Shown: positions 34,801-49,498 of the stretch, piece after piece | How the letters are laid out: each line of letters opens with the position of its first letter | Position numbering within the stretch: position 1 is the first letter of the stretch | From: Dugong dugon | Taxonomy: Eukaryota; Chordata; Mammalia; Sirenia; Dugongidae | Assembly (NCBI GenBank): GCA_030035585.1 | Contig: CM057475.1 | Span: 124,001-188,000 of the forward strand | Direction of reading: 5' to 3' | DNA length: 64,000 nt | Position numbers and translations under genes: made by a program | Notes under the pieces: model-generated | Databases searched by the model: none | The model's input: only the letters and a program-made list of their open reading frames with translations | What the model was told of the DNA's origin: nothing

Positions 34801-37285
34801 GGAAAGCCTGAACGGCTAAAACTAGTTGAAAGGGAAAAAAGTCTTAGGCTGTACCCAGGTAGACAATGCACAGGCAACGTTCTTAGGCATGTAACACAGA
34901 GGGACTTTCAAACACAGAAAGTGAATCGTGCTCCGTGCATCCCCAGGCTGAGAGCAACAAGCTCATGCTTTGTCCTCAGGCTGGGAAGAAGCTACATGCT
35001 CCTGTTAAGCACACAGGCTTTAGTCAGCAAAACCGAACCTCTTCTGCTGTCCTCTAGCTGAAGGCAGACAATCTACCTGTTTGGCTTTGAAAGCCAGTAG
35101 TACCTTCTTTCCTGTTAGGCAAAATTCCCTTTGAAAACCAGGAGATTCAAACACTTGCTAGGCCTGCACTCTCCAGCCTTCCCCAAGCAGGGAATATTGG
35201 AGATAGCAGCTTGTGCTGGCCGGACACTTTCTTCTAACAAAACTGAAAACTTAAGTAGATTCAGTTAAGCAGCTTGAGGGAAACGCTAAGTTTTGCTTTC
35301 TCTTTCATATGGTTAATAGGGAACTTAAACCTACTGCTAACAAAGTTTTTACTCAGGGGAACTACGGTTTTGCCTCCCTCGCGTTCCAGAATGGGAGGAA
35401 CGCGGTTTCTCTTCTCCTTTAGCGATACCGTGGTAAAGCCCTAATCTCATCTACGCAGCACAGAATGCCTCCCGGAATGCTAGAAAGCCTGAACGGCTTC
35501 AACTAGTTGAAAGGGAAAAAAGTCTTAGGCTTTATCCAGGTAGACAATGCACAGGCAACGTTCTTAGGCATGTAACACAGAGGGACTTTCAAACACAGAA
35601 AGTGAATCGTGCTCCGTTCCTCCCCAGACTGAGAGCAACAAGCTCTTGTTTTCCCTTTCAGGCAGGGAAGAAGCTACATGCTGGTGTTAAGCACACAAGC
35701 TTTAGTTAGCAAAACTGAACCTCTTCTGCTGTCCTCTAGCTGAAGGCAGACAATCTACCTGTTTGGCTTTGAAAGCCAGTACTACCTTCTTTCCTGATAG
35801 GCAAAATTCCCTTTGAAAACCAGGGGATTCAAACACTTGCTAGGCCTGCACTCTCCAGCCTTCTCCCAAGCAGGGAACATTGGAGAAAGCAGCTTGTGCT
35901 GGCCGGACACTCTCTTCTAAGATTCAGTTAAGCAGCTTGAGGGAAACGCTAAGTTTTGTTTTCTCTTTCATCTTGTGAAAGGGGAACTTAAACCTACTGC
36001 TAACAAATTTTCTACTCAGGAGAACTAGGGTTTTGCCTCCTTCGCGTTCCAGAACGGGAGAAACGCGGTTTCTCTTCTCCTTTGGCGATACCGTCTGTAA
36101 AGCGGTATTCTCAGCCGCGCAGCCCAGAATACCTCCCGGAATGCTAGAAAGCCTCACCGGCTTCAACTGCTTGAAAGGGAGAAACGTCATACGCTTTATC
36201 AAAGTAGACAATGCACAGGATCTGTCTTAGGCATGTAACACAGAGGGACTTTCAAACACAGAAAGTGAATCGTGCTCCCTTCATCCCCAGACTGAGAGCA
36301 ACAAGCTCTTGCTTTCCCTTTCAGGCAGGAAAGAAGCTACATGCTCGTGTTAAGCTCACAAGCTTTAGCCAGCAAAACCGAACCTCTTCCGCTTTCCTCT
36401 CGCTGAAGGCAGACAATCTACCTGTTTGGCTTTGAAAGGCAATAGTACCTTCATTCCTGGTAGGCAAAATTCCCTTTGAAAACCAGGGGATTCAAATACT
36501 TGCTAGGCATGCACTCTCCAGCCTTCTCCCAAGCAGGGAACATTGGAGAAAGCAGCTTGTGCTGGCCGGACACTTTTTTCTAAGAAATCTGAAAAGTTAA
36601 GTAGATTCAGTTAAGCAGCTTGAAGGAGAACGCTATCCTTTGCTTTCTCTTTCATATGGTGAGTAGGGAACTTAAATCTACTGCTAACAAAATTTTTACT
36701 CAGGGGAACTAGGGTTTTGCCTCCCTCGCGTTCCAAAAGGGAGAAACGTGGTTTCTCTTCTCCTTTAGCGATACCGTTGTAAAGCCCTATTCTCAGCTAC
36801 GCAGCACAGAATGCCTCCCGGAATGCTAGAAAGCCTGAACGGCTTCAACTAGTTGAAAGGGACAAAAGTCTTCGGCTTTATCCAGGTAGACAATGCACAG
36901 GCAACGTTCTTAGGCATGTAACACAGAGGGACTTTCAAACACAGAAAGTGAATCGTGCTCCCTTCATCCCCAGACTGAGAGCAACAAGCTCTTGCTTTCC
37001 CATTCACGCAGGGAAGAAGCTACATGCTGGTGTTAAGCACACAAGCTTTAGTTAGCAAAACTGAACCTCTTCTGCAGTCCTCTAGCTGAAGGCAGACAAT
37101 CTACCTGTTTGGCTTTGAAAGCCAGTAGTACCTTCATTCCAGGTAGGCAAAATTCCCTTTGAAAACCAGGGGATTCAAATACTTGCTAGGCCTGCCCTCT
37201 CCAGCCTTCCCCAAGCAGGGAACATTGCAGAAAGCAGCTTGTGCTGGCCGGACACTCTCTTCTAACAAAACTGAAAACTTAAGTA
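31863..37285 (+). repeat. HOR copy 6 (8 monomers, 5,423 bp)
   Basis: Monomer starts: A 31863, B 32547, C 33230, D 33893, E 34576, F 35258, G 35921, H 36604. A private base is A at 31878 (gcagattgagg) at the start of A. G/H variant class: gttttgttttc, atgctcgtg, ttccaaaagg, as in copy 5. Confidence 0.95.
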
Positions 37286-40200
37286 GATTCAGTTAAGCAG
37301 CTTGAGGGAAAGGCTATGTTTTGCTTTCTCTTTCATGTTGTGAACGGGGAACTTAAACCTACTGCTAACAAATTTTTTACTCAGGACAACTACGGTTTTG
37401 CCTCCTTCGCGTTCGAAAACGGTAGAAACGCGGTTTCTCTTCTCCTTTGGCGATACCGTCTGTAAAGCCCTATTCTCAGCTACGCAGCACAGAATGCCTC
37501 CCGGAATGCTGGAAAGCCTGAACGGCTTCAACTAGTGGAAAGGGAGAAATGTCATAAGCTTTATCCACGTAGACAATGCACAGGCAACGTTCTTAGGCAT
37601 GTAACACAGAGGGACTTTCAAACACAGAAAGTGAATCGTGCTCCGTTCATCCCCAGGCTGAGAGCAACAAGCTCATGCTTTCTCTTTCAGGCAGGGAAGA
37701 AGCTACATGCTCGTGTTAAGCACACAAGCTATAGTCAGCAAAACTGAACCTGTTCTGCTGTCCTCTAGCTGAAGGTAGACAATCTACCTGTTTGTCTTTG
37801 AAAGCCACTGGTACCTTCATTCCTGGTAGGCAAAATTCCCTTTGAAAACCAGGGGATTCAAATACTTGCTAGGCCTGCACTCTCCAGCCTTCTCCCAAGC
37901 AGGGAACATTGGAGAAAGCAGCTTGTGCTGGCCGGACACTCTCTTCTAACAAAACTGAAAACTTAAGTAGATTCAGTTAAGCAGCTTGAGGGAAGCGCTA
38001 TGTTTTGCTTTCTCTTTCATGTTGTGAACGGGGAACTTAAACCTACTGCTAACAAATTTTTTACTCAGAACAACTACGTTTTTGCCTCCTTCGCGTTCGA
38101 GAACGGGAGTAACGCGGTTTCTCTTCTCCTTTGGCGATAACGTCTGTAAAGCCCTATTCTCAGCTACGCAGCACAGAATGCCTCCCGGAATGCTGGAAAG
38201 CCTGAACGGCTTCAACTAGTGGAAAGGGAGAAATGTCATAAGCTTTATCCACGTAGACAACGCACAGGCAACGTTCTTAGGCATGTAACACAGAGGGACT
38301 TTCAAACACAGAAAGTGAATCGTGCTCCGTTCATCCCCAGGCTGAGAGCAACAAGCTCATGCTTTCTCTTTCAGGCAGGGAATAAGCTACATGCTCCTGT
38401 TAAGCACACAAGCTTTAGTCAGCAAAACCGAATCTCTTCTGCTGTTCTCTAGCTGAAGGCAGACAATCTACCTGTTTGGCTTTGAAAGCCAGTAGTACCT
38501 TCATTCCAGGTAGGCAAAATTCCCTTTGAAAACCAGCGGAATCAAATACTTCCTAGGCCTGCACTCTCCAGCCTTCCCCAAGCAGGGAATATTGGAGATA
38601 GCAGCTTGTGCTGGCCGGACACTTTCTTCTAACAAAACTGAAAACTTAAGTAGATTCAGTTAAGCAGCTTGAGGGAAACGCTAAGTTTTGCTTTCTCTTT
38701 CATATGGTTAATAGGGAACTTAAACCTACTGCTAACAAAGTTTTTACTCAGGGGAACTACGGTTTTGCCTCCCTCGCGTTCCAGAATGGGAGGAACGCGG
38801 TTTCTCTTCTCCTTTAGCGATACCGTGGTAAAGCCCTAATCTCATCTACGCAGCACAGAATGCCTCCCGGAATGCTAGAAAGCCTGAACGGCTTCAACTA
38901 GTTGAAAGGGAAAAAAGTCTTAGGCTTTATCCAGGTAGACAATGCACAGGCAACGTTCTTAGGCATGTAACACAGAGGGACTTTCAAACACAGAAAGTGA
39001 ATCGTGCTCCGTTCCTCCCCAGACTGAGAGCAACAAGCTCTTGTTTTCCCTTTCAGGCAGGGAAGAAGCTACATGCTGGTGTTAAGCACACAAGCTTTAG
39101 TTAGCAAAACTGAACCTCTTCTGCTGTCCTCTAGCTGAAGGCAGACAATCTACCTGTTTGGCTTTGAAAGCCAGTACTACCTTCTTTCCTGATAGGCAAA
39201 ATTCCCTTTGAAAACCAGGGGATTCTAACACTTGCTAGGCCTGCACTCTCCAGCCTTCTCCCAAGCAGGGAACATTGGAGAAAGCAGCTTGTGCTGGCCG
39301 GACACTCTCTTCTAAGATTCAGTTAAGCAGCTTGAGGGAAACGCTAAGTTTTGGTTTCTCTTTCATCTTGTGAAAGGGGAACTTAAACCTACTGCTAACA
39401 AATTTTCTACTCAGGAGAACTAGGGTTTTGCCTCCTTCGCGTTCCAGAGCGGGAGAAACGCGGTTTCTCTTCTCCTTTGGCGATACCGTCTGTAAAGCGG
39501 TATTCTCAGCCGCGCAGCCCAGAATACCTCCCGGAATGCTAGAAAGCCTCACCGGCTTCAACTGCTTGAAAGGGAGAAACATCATACGCTTTATCAAAGT
39601 AGACAATGCACAGGATCTGTCTTAGGCATGTAACACAGAGGGACTTTCAAACACAGAAAGTGAATCGTGCTCCGTTCATCCCCAGACTGAGAGCAACAAT
39701 CTCTTGCTTTCCCTTTCAGGCAGAGAAGAAGCTACATGCTGGTGTTAAGCACACAAGCTTTAGTTAGCAAAACTGAACCTCTTCTGCTGTCCTCTAGCTG
39801 AAGGCAGACAATCTACCTGTTTGGCTTTGAAAGCCAATACTACCTTCATTCCTGGTAGGCAAACTTCCCTTTGAAAACCAGGGGATTCAAATACTTGCTA
39901 GGCCTGCACTCTCCAGCCTTTTCCCAAGCAGGGAACATTGGAGATAGCAGCTTGTGCTGGCCGGACACTTTCTTCTAACAAAACTGAAAACTTAAGTAGA
40001 TTCAGTTAAGCAGCTTGAGGGAAACTCTAAGTTTTGGTTTCTCTTTCATGTTGTGAAAGGGGAACTTAAACCTATTGCTAACAAAGTTTTTACTCAGGAG
40101 AACTAGGGTTTTGCCTCCTTCGCGTTCCAGAACGGGAGAAACGCGGTTTCTCTTCTCCTTCGGCGATAACGTCCGTAAAGCCCTATTCTCAGCTACGCAG

Positions 40201-42708
40201 CACAGAATGCCACCAGGAATGCTGGAAAGCCTGAACGGCTAAAACTAGTTGAAAGGGAAAAAAGTCTTAGGCTGTACCCAGGTAGACAATGCACAGGCAA
40301 CGTTCTTAGGCATGTAACACAGAGGGACTTTCAAACACAGAAAGTGAATCGTGCTCCGTGCATCCCCAGGCTGAGAGCAACAAGCTCATGCTTTGTCCTC
40401 AGGCTGGGAAGAAGCTACATGCTCCTGTTAAGCACACAGGCTTTAGTCAGCAAAACCGAACCTCTTCTGCTGTCCTCTAGCTGAAGGCAGACAATCTACC
40501 TGTTTGGCTTTGAAAGCCAGTAGTACCTTCTTTCCTGTTAGGCAAAATTCCCTTTGAAAACCAGGAGATTCAAACACTTGCTAGGCCTGCACTCTCCAGC
40601 CTTCCCCAAGCAGGGAATATTGGAGATAGCAGCTTGTGCTGGCCGGACACTTTCTTCTAACAAAACTGAAAACTTAAGTAGATTCAGTTAAGCAGCTTGA
40701 GGGAAACGCTAAGTTTTGCTTTCTCTTTCATATGGTTAATAGGGAACTTAAACCTACTGCTAACAAAGTTTTTACTCAGGGGAACTACGGTTTTGCCTCC
40801 CTCGCGTTCCAGAATGGGAGGAACGCGGTTTCTCTTCTCCTTTAGCGATACCGTGGTAAAGCCCTAATCTCATCTACGCAGCACAGAATGCCTCCCGGAA
40901 TGCTAGAAAGCCTGAACGGCTTCAACTAGTTGAAAGGGAAAAAAGTCTTAGGCTTTATCCAGGTAGACAATGCACAGGCAACGTTCTTAGGCATGTAACA
41001 CAGAGGGACTTTCAAACACAGAAAGTGAATCGTGCTCCGTTCCTCCCCAGACTGAGAGCAACAAGCTCTTGTTTTCCCTTTCAGGCAGGGAAGAAGCTAC
41101 ATGCTGGTGTTAAGCACACAAGCTTTAGTTAGCAAAACTGAACCTCTTCTGCTGTCCTCTAGCTGAAGGCAGACAATCTACCTGTTTGGCTTTGAAAGCC
41201 AGTACTACCTTCTTTCCTGATAGGCAAAATTCCCTTTGAAAACCAGGGGATTCAAACACTTGCTAGGCCTGCACTCTCCAGCCTTCTCCCAAGCAGGGAA
41301 CATTGGAGAAAGCAGCTTGTGCTGGCCGGACACTCTCTTCTAAGATTCAGTTAAGCAGCTTGAGGGAAACGCTAAGTTTTGTTTTCTCTTTCATCTTGTG
41401 AAAGGGGAACTTAAACCTACTGCTAACAAATTTTCTACTCAGGAGAACTAGGGTTTTGCCTCCTTCGCGTTCCAGAACGGGAGAAACGCGGTTTCTCTTC
41501 TCCTTTGGCGATACCGTCTGTAAAGCGGTATTCTCAGCCGCGCAGCCCAGAATACCTCCCGGAATGCTAGAAAGCCTCACCGGCTTCAACTGCTTGAAAG
41601 GGAGAAACGTCATACGCTTTATCAAAGTAGACAATGCACAGGATCTGTCTTAGGCATGTAACACAGAGGGACTTTCAAACACAGAAAGTGAATCGTGCTC
41701 CCTTCATCCCCAGACTGAGAGCAACAAGCTCTTGCTTTCCCTTTCAGGCAGGAAAGAAGCTACATGCTCCTGTTAAGCTCACAAGCTTTAGCCAGCAAAA
41801 CCGAACCTCTTCCGCTTTCCTCTCGCTGAAGGCAGACAATCTACCTGTTTGGCTTTGAAAGGCAATAGTACCTTCATTCCTGGTAGGCAAAATTCCCTTT
41901 GAAAACCAGGGGATTCAAATACTTGCTAGGCATGCACTCTCCAGCCTTCTCCCAAGCAGGGAACATTGGAGAAAGCAGCTTGTGCTGGCCGGACACTTTT
42001 TTCTAAGAAATCTGAAAAGTTAAGTAGATTCAGTTAAGCAGCTTGAAGGAGAACGCTATCCTTTGCTTTCTCTTTCATATGGTGAGTAGGGAACTTAAAT
42101 CTACTGCTAACAAAATTTTTACTCAGGGGAACTAGGGTTTTGCCTCCCTCGCGTTCCGAAAGGGAGAAACGTGGTTTCTCTTCTCCTTTAGCGATACCGT
42201 TGTAAAGCCCTATTCTCAGCTACGCAGCACAGAATGCCTCCCGGAATGCTAGAAAGCCTGAACGGCTTCAACTAGTTGAAAGGGACAAAAGTCTTCGGCT
42301 TTATCCAGGTAGACAATGCACAGGCAACGTTCTTAGGCATGTAACACAGAGGGACTTTCAAACACAGAAAGTGAATCGTGCTCCCTTCATCCCCAGACTG
42401 AGAGCAACAAGCTCTTGCTTTCCCATTCACGCAGGGAAGAAGCTACATGCTGGTGTTAAGCACACAAGCTTTAGTTAGCAAAACTGAACCTCTTCTGCAG
42501 TCCTCTAGCTGAAGGCAGACAATCTACCTGTTTGGCTTTGAAAGCCAGTAGTACCTTCATTCCAGGTAGGCAAAATTCCCTTTGAAAACCAGGGGATTCA
42601 AATACTTGCTAGGCCTGCCCTCTCCAGCCTTCCCCAAGCAGGGAACATTGCAGAAAGCAGCTTGTGCTGGCCGGACACTCTCTTCTAACAAAACTGAAAA
42701 CTTAAGTA
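37286..42708 (+). repeat. HOR copy 7 (8 monomers, 5,423 bp)
   Basis: Monomer starts: A 37286, B 37970, C 38653, D 39316, E 39999, F 40681, G 41344, H 42027. D carries gagaaacatcatacgc near 39575 where other copies have gagaaacgtcatacgc; only copy 10 shares this. Its G/H class mixes gttttgttttc with atgctcctg and ttccgaaagg. Confidence 0.95.
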
Positions 42709-45700
42709 GATTCAGTTAAGCAGCTTGAGGGAAAGGCTATGTTTTGCTTTCTCTTTCATGTTGTGAACGGGGAACTTAAACCTACTGCTAACAAATTTTT
42801 TACTCAGGACAACTACGGTTTTGCCTCCTTCGCGTTCGAAAACGGTAGAAACGCGGTTTCTCTTCTCCTTTGGCGATACCGTCTGTAAAGCCCTATTCTC
42901 AGCTACGCAGCACAGAATGCCTCCCGGAATGCTGGAAAGCCTGAACGGCTTCAACTAGTGGAAAGGGAGAAATGTCATAAGCTTTATCCACGTAGACAAT
43001 GCACAGGCAACGTTCTTAGGCATGTAACACAGAGGGACTTTCAAACACAGAAAGTGAATCGTGCTCCGTTCATCCCCAGGCTGAGAGCAACAAGCTCATG
43101 CTTTCTCTTTCAGGCAGGGAAGAAGCTACATGCTCGTGTTAAGCACACAAGCTATAGTCAGCAAAACTGAACCTGTTCTGCTGTCCTCTAGCTGAAGGTA
43201 GACAATCTACCTGTTTGTCTTTGAAAGCCACTGGTACCTTCATTCCTGGTAGGCAAAATTCCCTTTGAAAACCAGGGGATTCAAATACTTGCTAGGCCTG
43301 CACTCTCCAGCCTTCTCCCAAGCAGGGAACATTGGAGAAAGCAGCTTGTGCTGGCCGGACACTCTCTTCTAACAAAACTGAAAACTTAAGTAGATTCAGT
43401 TAAGCAGCTTGAGGGAAGCGCTATGTTTTGCTTTCTCTTTCATGTTGTGAACGGGGAACTTAAACCTACTGCTAACAAATTTTTTACTCAGAACAACTAC
43501 GTTTTTGCCTCCTTCGCGTTCGAGAACGGGAGTAACGCGGTTTCTCTTCTCCTTTGGCGATAACGTCTGTAAAGCCCTATTCTCAGCTACGCAGCACAGA
43601 ATGCCTCCCGGAATGCTGGAAAGCCTGAACGGCTTCAACTAGTGGAAAGGGAGAAATGTCATAAGCTTTATCCACGTAGACAACGCACAGGCAACGTTCT
43701 TAGGCATGTAACACAGAGGGACTTTCAAACACAGAAAGTGAATCGTGCTCCGTTCATCCCCAGGCTGAGAGCAACAAGCTCATGCTTTCTCTTTCAGGCA
43801 GGGAATAAGCTACATGCTCCTGTTAAGCACACAAGCTTTAGTCAGCAAAACCGAATCTCTTCTGCTGTTCTCTAGCTGAAGGCAGACAATCTACCTGTTT
43901 GGCTTTGAAAGCCAGTAGTACCTTCATTCCAGGTAGGCAAAATTCCCTTTGAAAACCAGCGGAATCAAATACTTCCTAGGCCTGCACTCTCCAGCCTTCC
44001 CCAAGCAGGGAATATTGGAGATAGCAGCTTGTGCTGGCCGGACACTTTCTTCTAACAAAACTGAAAACTTAAGTAGATTCAGTTAAGCAGCTTGAGGGAA
44101 ACGCTAAGTTTTGCTTTCTCTTTCATATGGTTAATAGGGAACTTAAACCTACTGCTAACAAAGTTTTTACTCAGGGGAACTACGGTTTTGCCTCCCTCGC
44201 GTTCCAGAATGGGAGGAACGCGGTTTCTCTTCTCCTTTAGCGATACCGTGGTAAAGCCCTAATCTCATCTACGCAGCACAGAATGCCTCCCGGAATGCTA
44301 GAAAGCCTGAACGGCTTCAACTAGTTGAAAGGGAAAAAAGTCTTAGGCTTTATCCAGGTAGACAATGCACAGGCAACGTTCTTAGGCATGTAACACAGAG
44401 GGACTTTCAAACACAGAAAGTGAATCGTGCTCCGTTCCTCCCCAGACTGAGAGCAACAAGCTCTTGTTTTCCCTTTCAGGCAGGGAAGAAGCTACATGCT
44501 GGTGTTAAGCACACAAGCTTTAGTTAGCAAAACTGAACCTCTTCTGCTGTCCTCTAGCTGAAGGCAGACAATCTACCTGTTTGGCTTTGAAAGCCAGTAC
44601 TACCTTCTTTCCTGATAGGCAAAATTCCCTTTGAAAACCAGGGGATTCAAACACTTGCTAGGCCTGCACTCTCCAGCCTTCTCCCAAGCAGGGAACATTG
44701 GAGAAAGCAGCTTGTGCTGGCCGGACACTCTCTTCTAAGATTCAGTTAAGCAGCTTGAGGGAAACGCTAAGTTTTGGTTTCTCTTTCATCTTGTGAAAGG
44801 GGAACTTAAACCTACTGCTAACAAATTTTCTACTCAGGAGAACTAGGGTTTTGCCTCCTTCGCGTTCCAGAGCGGGAGAAACGCGGTTTCTCTTCTCCTT
44901 TGGCGATACCGTCTGTAAAGCGGTATTCTCAGCCGCGCAGCCCAGAATACCTCCCGGAATGCTAGAAAGCCTCACCGGCTTCAACTGCTTGAAAGGGAGA
45001 AACGTCATACGCTTTATCAAAGTAGACAATGCACAGGATCTGTCTTAGGCATGTAACACAGAGGGACTTTCAAACACAGAAAGTGAATCGTGCTCCGTTC
45101 ATCCCCAGACTGAGAGCAACAATCTCTTGCTTTCCCTTTCAGGCAGAGAAGAAGCTACATGCTGGTGTTAAGCACACAAGCTTTAGTTAGCAAAACTGAA
45201 CCTCTTCTGCTGTCCTCTAGCTGAAGGCAGACAATCTACCTGTTTGGCTTTGAAAGCCAATACTACCTTCATTCCTGGTAGGCAAACTTCCCTTTGAAAA
45301 CCAGGGGATTCAAATACTTGCTAGGCCTGCACTCTCCAGCCTTTTCCCAAGCAGGGAACATTGGAGATAGCAGCTTGTGCTGGCCGGACACTTTCTTCTA
45401 ACAAAACTGAAAACTTAAGTAGATTCAGTTAAGCAGCTTGAGGGAAACTCTAAGTTTTGGTTTCTCTTTCATGTTGTGAAAGGGGAACTTAAACCTATTG
45501 CTAACAAAGTTTTTACTCAGGAGAACTAGGGTTTTGCCTCCTTCGTGTTCCAGAACGGGAGAAACGCGGTTTCTCTTCTCCTTCGGCGATAACGTCCGTA
45601 AAGCCCTATTCTCAGCTACGCAGCACAGAATGCCACCAGGAATGCTGGAAAGCCTGAACGGCTAAAACTAGTTGAAAGGGAAAAAAGTCTTAGGCTGTAC

Positions 45701-48131
45701 CCAGGTAGACAATGCACAGGCAACGTTCTTAGGCATGTAACACAGAGGGACTTTCAAACACAGAAAGTGAATCGTGCTCCGTGCATCCCCAGGCTGAGAG
45801 CAACAAGCTCATGCTTTGTCCTCAGGCTGGGAAGAAGCTACATGCTCCTGTTAAGCACACAGGCTTTAGTCAGCAAAACCGAACCTCTTCTGCTGTCCTC
45901 TAGCTGAAGGCAGACAATCTACCTGTTTGGCTTTGAAAGCCAGTAGTACCTTCTTTCCTGTTAGGCAAAATTCCCTTTGAAAACCAGGAGATTCAAACAC
46001 TTGCTAGGCCTGCACTCTCCAGCCTTCCCCAAGCAGGGAATATTGGAGATAGCAGCTTGTGCTGGCCGGACACTTTCTTCTAACAAAACTGAAAACTTAA
46101 GTAGATTCAGTTAAGCAGCTTGAGGGAAACGCTAAGTTTTGCTTTCTCTTTCATATGGTTAATAGGGAACTTAAACCTACTGCTAACAAAGTTTTTACTC
46201 AGGGGAACTACGGTTTTGCCTCCCTCGCGTTCCAGAATGGGAGGAACGCGGTTTCTCTTCTCCTTTAGCGATACCGTGGTAAAGCCCTAATCTCATCTAC
46301 GCAGCACAGAATGCCTCCCGGAATGCTAGAAAGCCTGAACGGCTTCAACTAGTTGAAAGGGAAAAAAGTCTTAGGCTTTATCCAGGTAGACAATGCACAG
46401 GCAACGTTCTTAGGCATGTAACACAGAGGGACTTTCAAACACAGAAAGTGAATCGTGCTCCGTTCCTCCCCAGACTGAGAGCAACAAGCTCTTGTTTTCC
46501 CTTTCAGGCAGGGAAGAAGCTACATGCTGGTGTTAAGCACACAAGCTTTAGTTAGCAAAACTGAACCTCTTCTGCTGTCCTCTAGCTGAAGGCAGACAAT
46601 CTACCTGTTTGGCTTTGAAAGCCAGTACTACCTTCTTTCCTGATAGGCAAAATTCCCTTTGAAAACCAGGGGATTCAAACACTTGCTAGGCCTGCACTCT
46701 CCAGCCTTCTCCCAAGCAGGGAACATTGGAGAAAGCAGCTTGTGCTGGCCGGACACTCTCTTCTAAGATTCAGTTAAGCAGCTTGAGGGAAACGCTAAGT
46801 TTTGGTTTCTCTTTCATCTTGTGAAAGGGGAACTTAAACCTACTGCTAACAAATTTTCTACTCAGGAGAACTAGGGTTTTGCCTCCTTCGCGTTCCAGAA
46901 CGGGAGAAACGCGGTTTCTCTTCTCCTTTGGCGATACCGTCTGTAAAGCGGTATTCTCAGCCGCGCAGCCCAGAATACCTCCCGGAATGCTAGAAAGCCT
47001 CACCGGCTTCAACTGCTTGAAAGGGAGAAACGTCATACGCTTTATCAAAGTAGACAATGCACAGGATCTGTCTTAGGCATGTAACACAGAGGGACTTTCA
47101 AACACAGAAAGTGAATCGTGCTCCCTTCATCCCCAGACTGAGAGCAACAAGCTCTTGCTTTCCCTTTCAGGCAGGAAAGAAGCTACATGCTCCTGTTAAG
47201 CTCACAAGCTTTAGCCAGCAAAACCGAACCTCTTCCGCTTTCCTCTCGCTGAAGGCAGACAATCTACCTGTTTGGCTTTGAAAGGCAATAGTACCTTCAT
47301 TCCTGGTAGGCAAAATTCCCTTTGAAAACCAGGGGATTCAAATACTTGCTAGGCATGCACTCTCCAGCCTTCTCCCAAGCAGGGAACATTGGAGAAAGCA
47401 GCTTGTGCTGGCCGGACACTTTTTTCTAAGAAATCTGAAAAGTTAAGTAGATTCAGTTAAGCAGCTTGAAGGAGAACGCTATCCTTTGCTTTCTCTTTCA
47501 TATGGTGAGTAGGGAACTTAAATCTACTGCTAACAAAATTTTTACTCAGGGGAACTAGGGTTTTGCCTCCCTCGCGTTCCGAAAGGGAGAAACGTGGTTT
47601 CTCTTCTCCTTTAGCGATACCGTTGTAAAGCCCTATTCTCAGCTACGCAGCACAGAATGCCTCCCGGAATGCTAGAAAGCCTGAACGGCTTCAACTAGTT
47701 GAAAGGGACAAAAGTCTTCGGCTTTATCCAGGTAGACAATGCACAGGCAACGTTCTTAGGCATGTAACACAGAGGGACTTTCAAACACAGAAAGTGAATC
47801 GTGCTCCCTTCATCCCCAGACTGAGAGCAACAAGCTCTTGCTTTCCCATTCACGCAGGGAAGAAGCTACATGCTGGTGTTAAGCACACAAGCTTTAGTTA
47901 GCAAAACTGAACCTCTTCTGCAGTCCTCTAGCTGAAGGCAGACAATCTACCTGTTTGGCTTTGAAAGCCAGTAGTACCTTCATTCCAGGTAGGCAAAATT
48001 CCCTTTGAAAACCAGGGGATTCAAATACTTGCTAGGCCTGCCCTCTCCAGCCTTCCCCAAGCAGGGAACATTGCAGAAAGCAGCTTGTGCTGGCCGGACA
48101 CTCTCTTCTAACAAAACTGAAAACTTAAGTA
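42709..48131 (+). repeat. HOR copy 8 (8 monomers, 5,423 bp)
   Basis: Monomer starts: A 42709, B 43393, C 44076, D 44739, E 45422, F 46104, G 46767, H 47450. C has gattcaaacac near 44645 where most copies have gattctaacac; copy 11 shares this. A private base is T at 45546 in E (cttcgtgttcc). G/H class: gttttggtttc, atgctcctg, ttccgaaagg. Confidence 0.95.
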
Positions 48132-49498
48132 GATTCAGTTAAGCAGCTTGAGGGAAAGGCTATGTTTTGCTTTCTCTTTCATGTTGTGAACGGGGAACTT
48201 AAACCTACTGCTAACAAATTTTTTACTCAGGACAACTACGGTTTTGCCTCCTTCGCGTTCGAAAACGGTAGAAACGCGGTTTCTCTTCTCCTTTGGCGAT
48301 ACCGTCTGTAAAGCCCTATTCTCAGCTACGCAGCACAGAATGCCTCCCGGAATGCTGGAAAGCCTGAACGGCTTCAACTAGTGGAAAGGGAGAAATGTCA
48401 TAAGCTTTATCCACGTAGACAATGCACAGGCAACGTTCTTAGGCATGTAACACAGAGGGACTTTCAAACACAGAAAGTGAATCGTGCTCCGTTCATCCCC
48501 AGGCTGAGAGCAACAAGCTCATGCTTTCTCTTTCAGGCAGGGAAGAAGCTACATGCTCGTGTTAAGCACACAAGCTATAGTCAGCAAAACTGAACCTGTT
48601 CTGCTGTCCTCTAGCTGAAGGTAGACAATCTACCTGTTTGTCTTTGAAAGCCACTGGTACCTTCATTCCTGGTAGGCAAAATTCCCTTTGAAAACCAGGG
48701 GATTCAAATACTTGCTAGGCCTGCACTCTCCAGCCTTCTCCCAAGCAGGGAACATTGGAGAAAGCAGCTTGTGCTGGCCGGACACTCTCTTCTAACAAAA
48801 CTGAAAACTTAAGTAGATTCAGTTAAGCAGCTTGAGGGAAGCGCTATGTTTTGCTTTCTCTTTCATGTTGTGAACGGGGAACTTAAACCTACTGCTAACA
48901 AATTTTTTACTCAGAACAACTACGTTTTTGCCTCCTTCGCGTTCGAGAACGGGAGTAACGCGGTTTCTCTTCTCCTTTGGCGATAACGTCTGTAAAGCCC
49001 TATTCTCAGCTACGCAGCACAGAATGCCTCCCGGAATGCTGGAAAGCCTGAACGGCTTCAACTAGTGGAAAGGGAGAAATGTCATAAGCTTTATCCACGT
49101 AGACAACGCACAGGCAACGTTCTTAGGCATGTAACACAGAGGGACTTTCAAACACAGAAAGTGAATCGTGCTCCGTTCATCCCCAGGCTGAGAGCAACAA
49201 GCTCATGCTTTCTCTTTCAGGCAGGGAATAAGCTACATGCTCCTGTTAAGCACACAAGCTTTAGTCAGCAAAACCGAATCTCTTCTGCTGTTCTCTAGCT
49301 GAAGGCAGACAATCTACCTGTTTGGCTTTGAAAGCCAGTAGTACCTTCATTCCAGGTAGGCCAAATTCCCTTTGAAAACCAGCGGAATCAAATACTTCCT
49401 AGGCCTGCACTCTCCAGCCTTCCCCAAGCAGGGAATATTGGAGATAGCAGCTTGTGCTGGCCGGACACTTTCTTCTAACAAAACTGAAAACTTAAGTA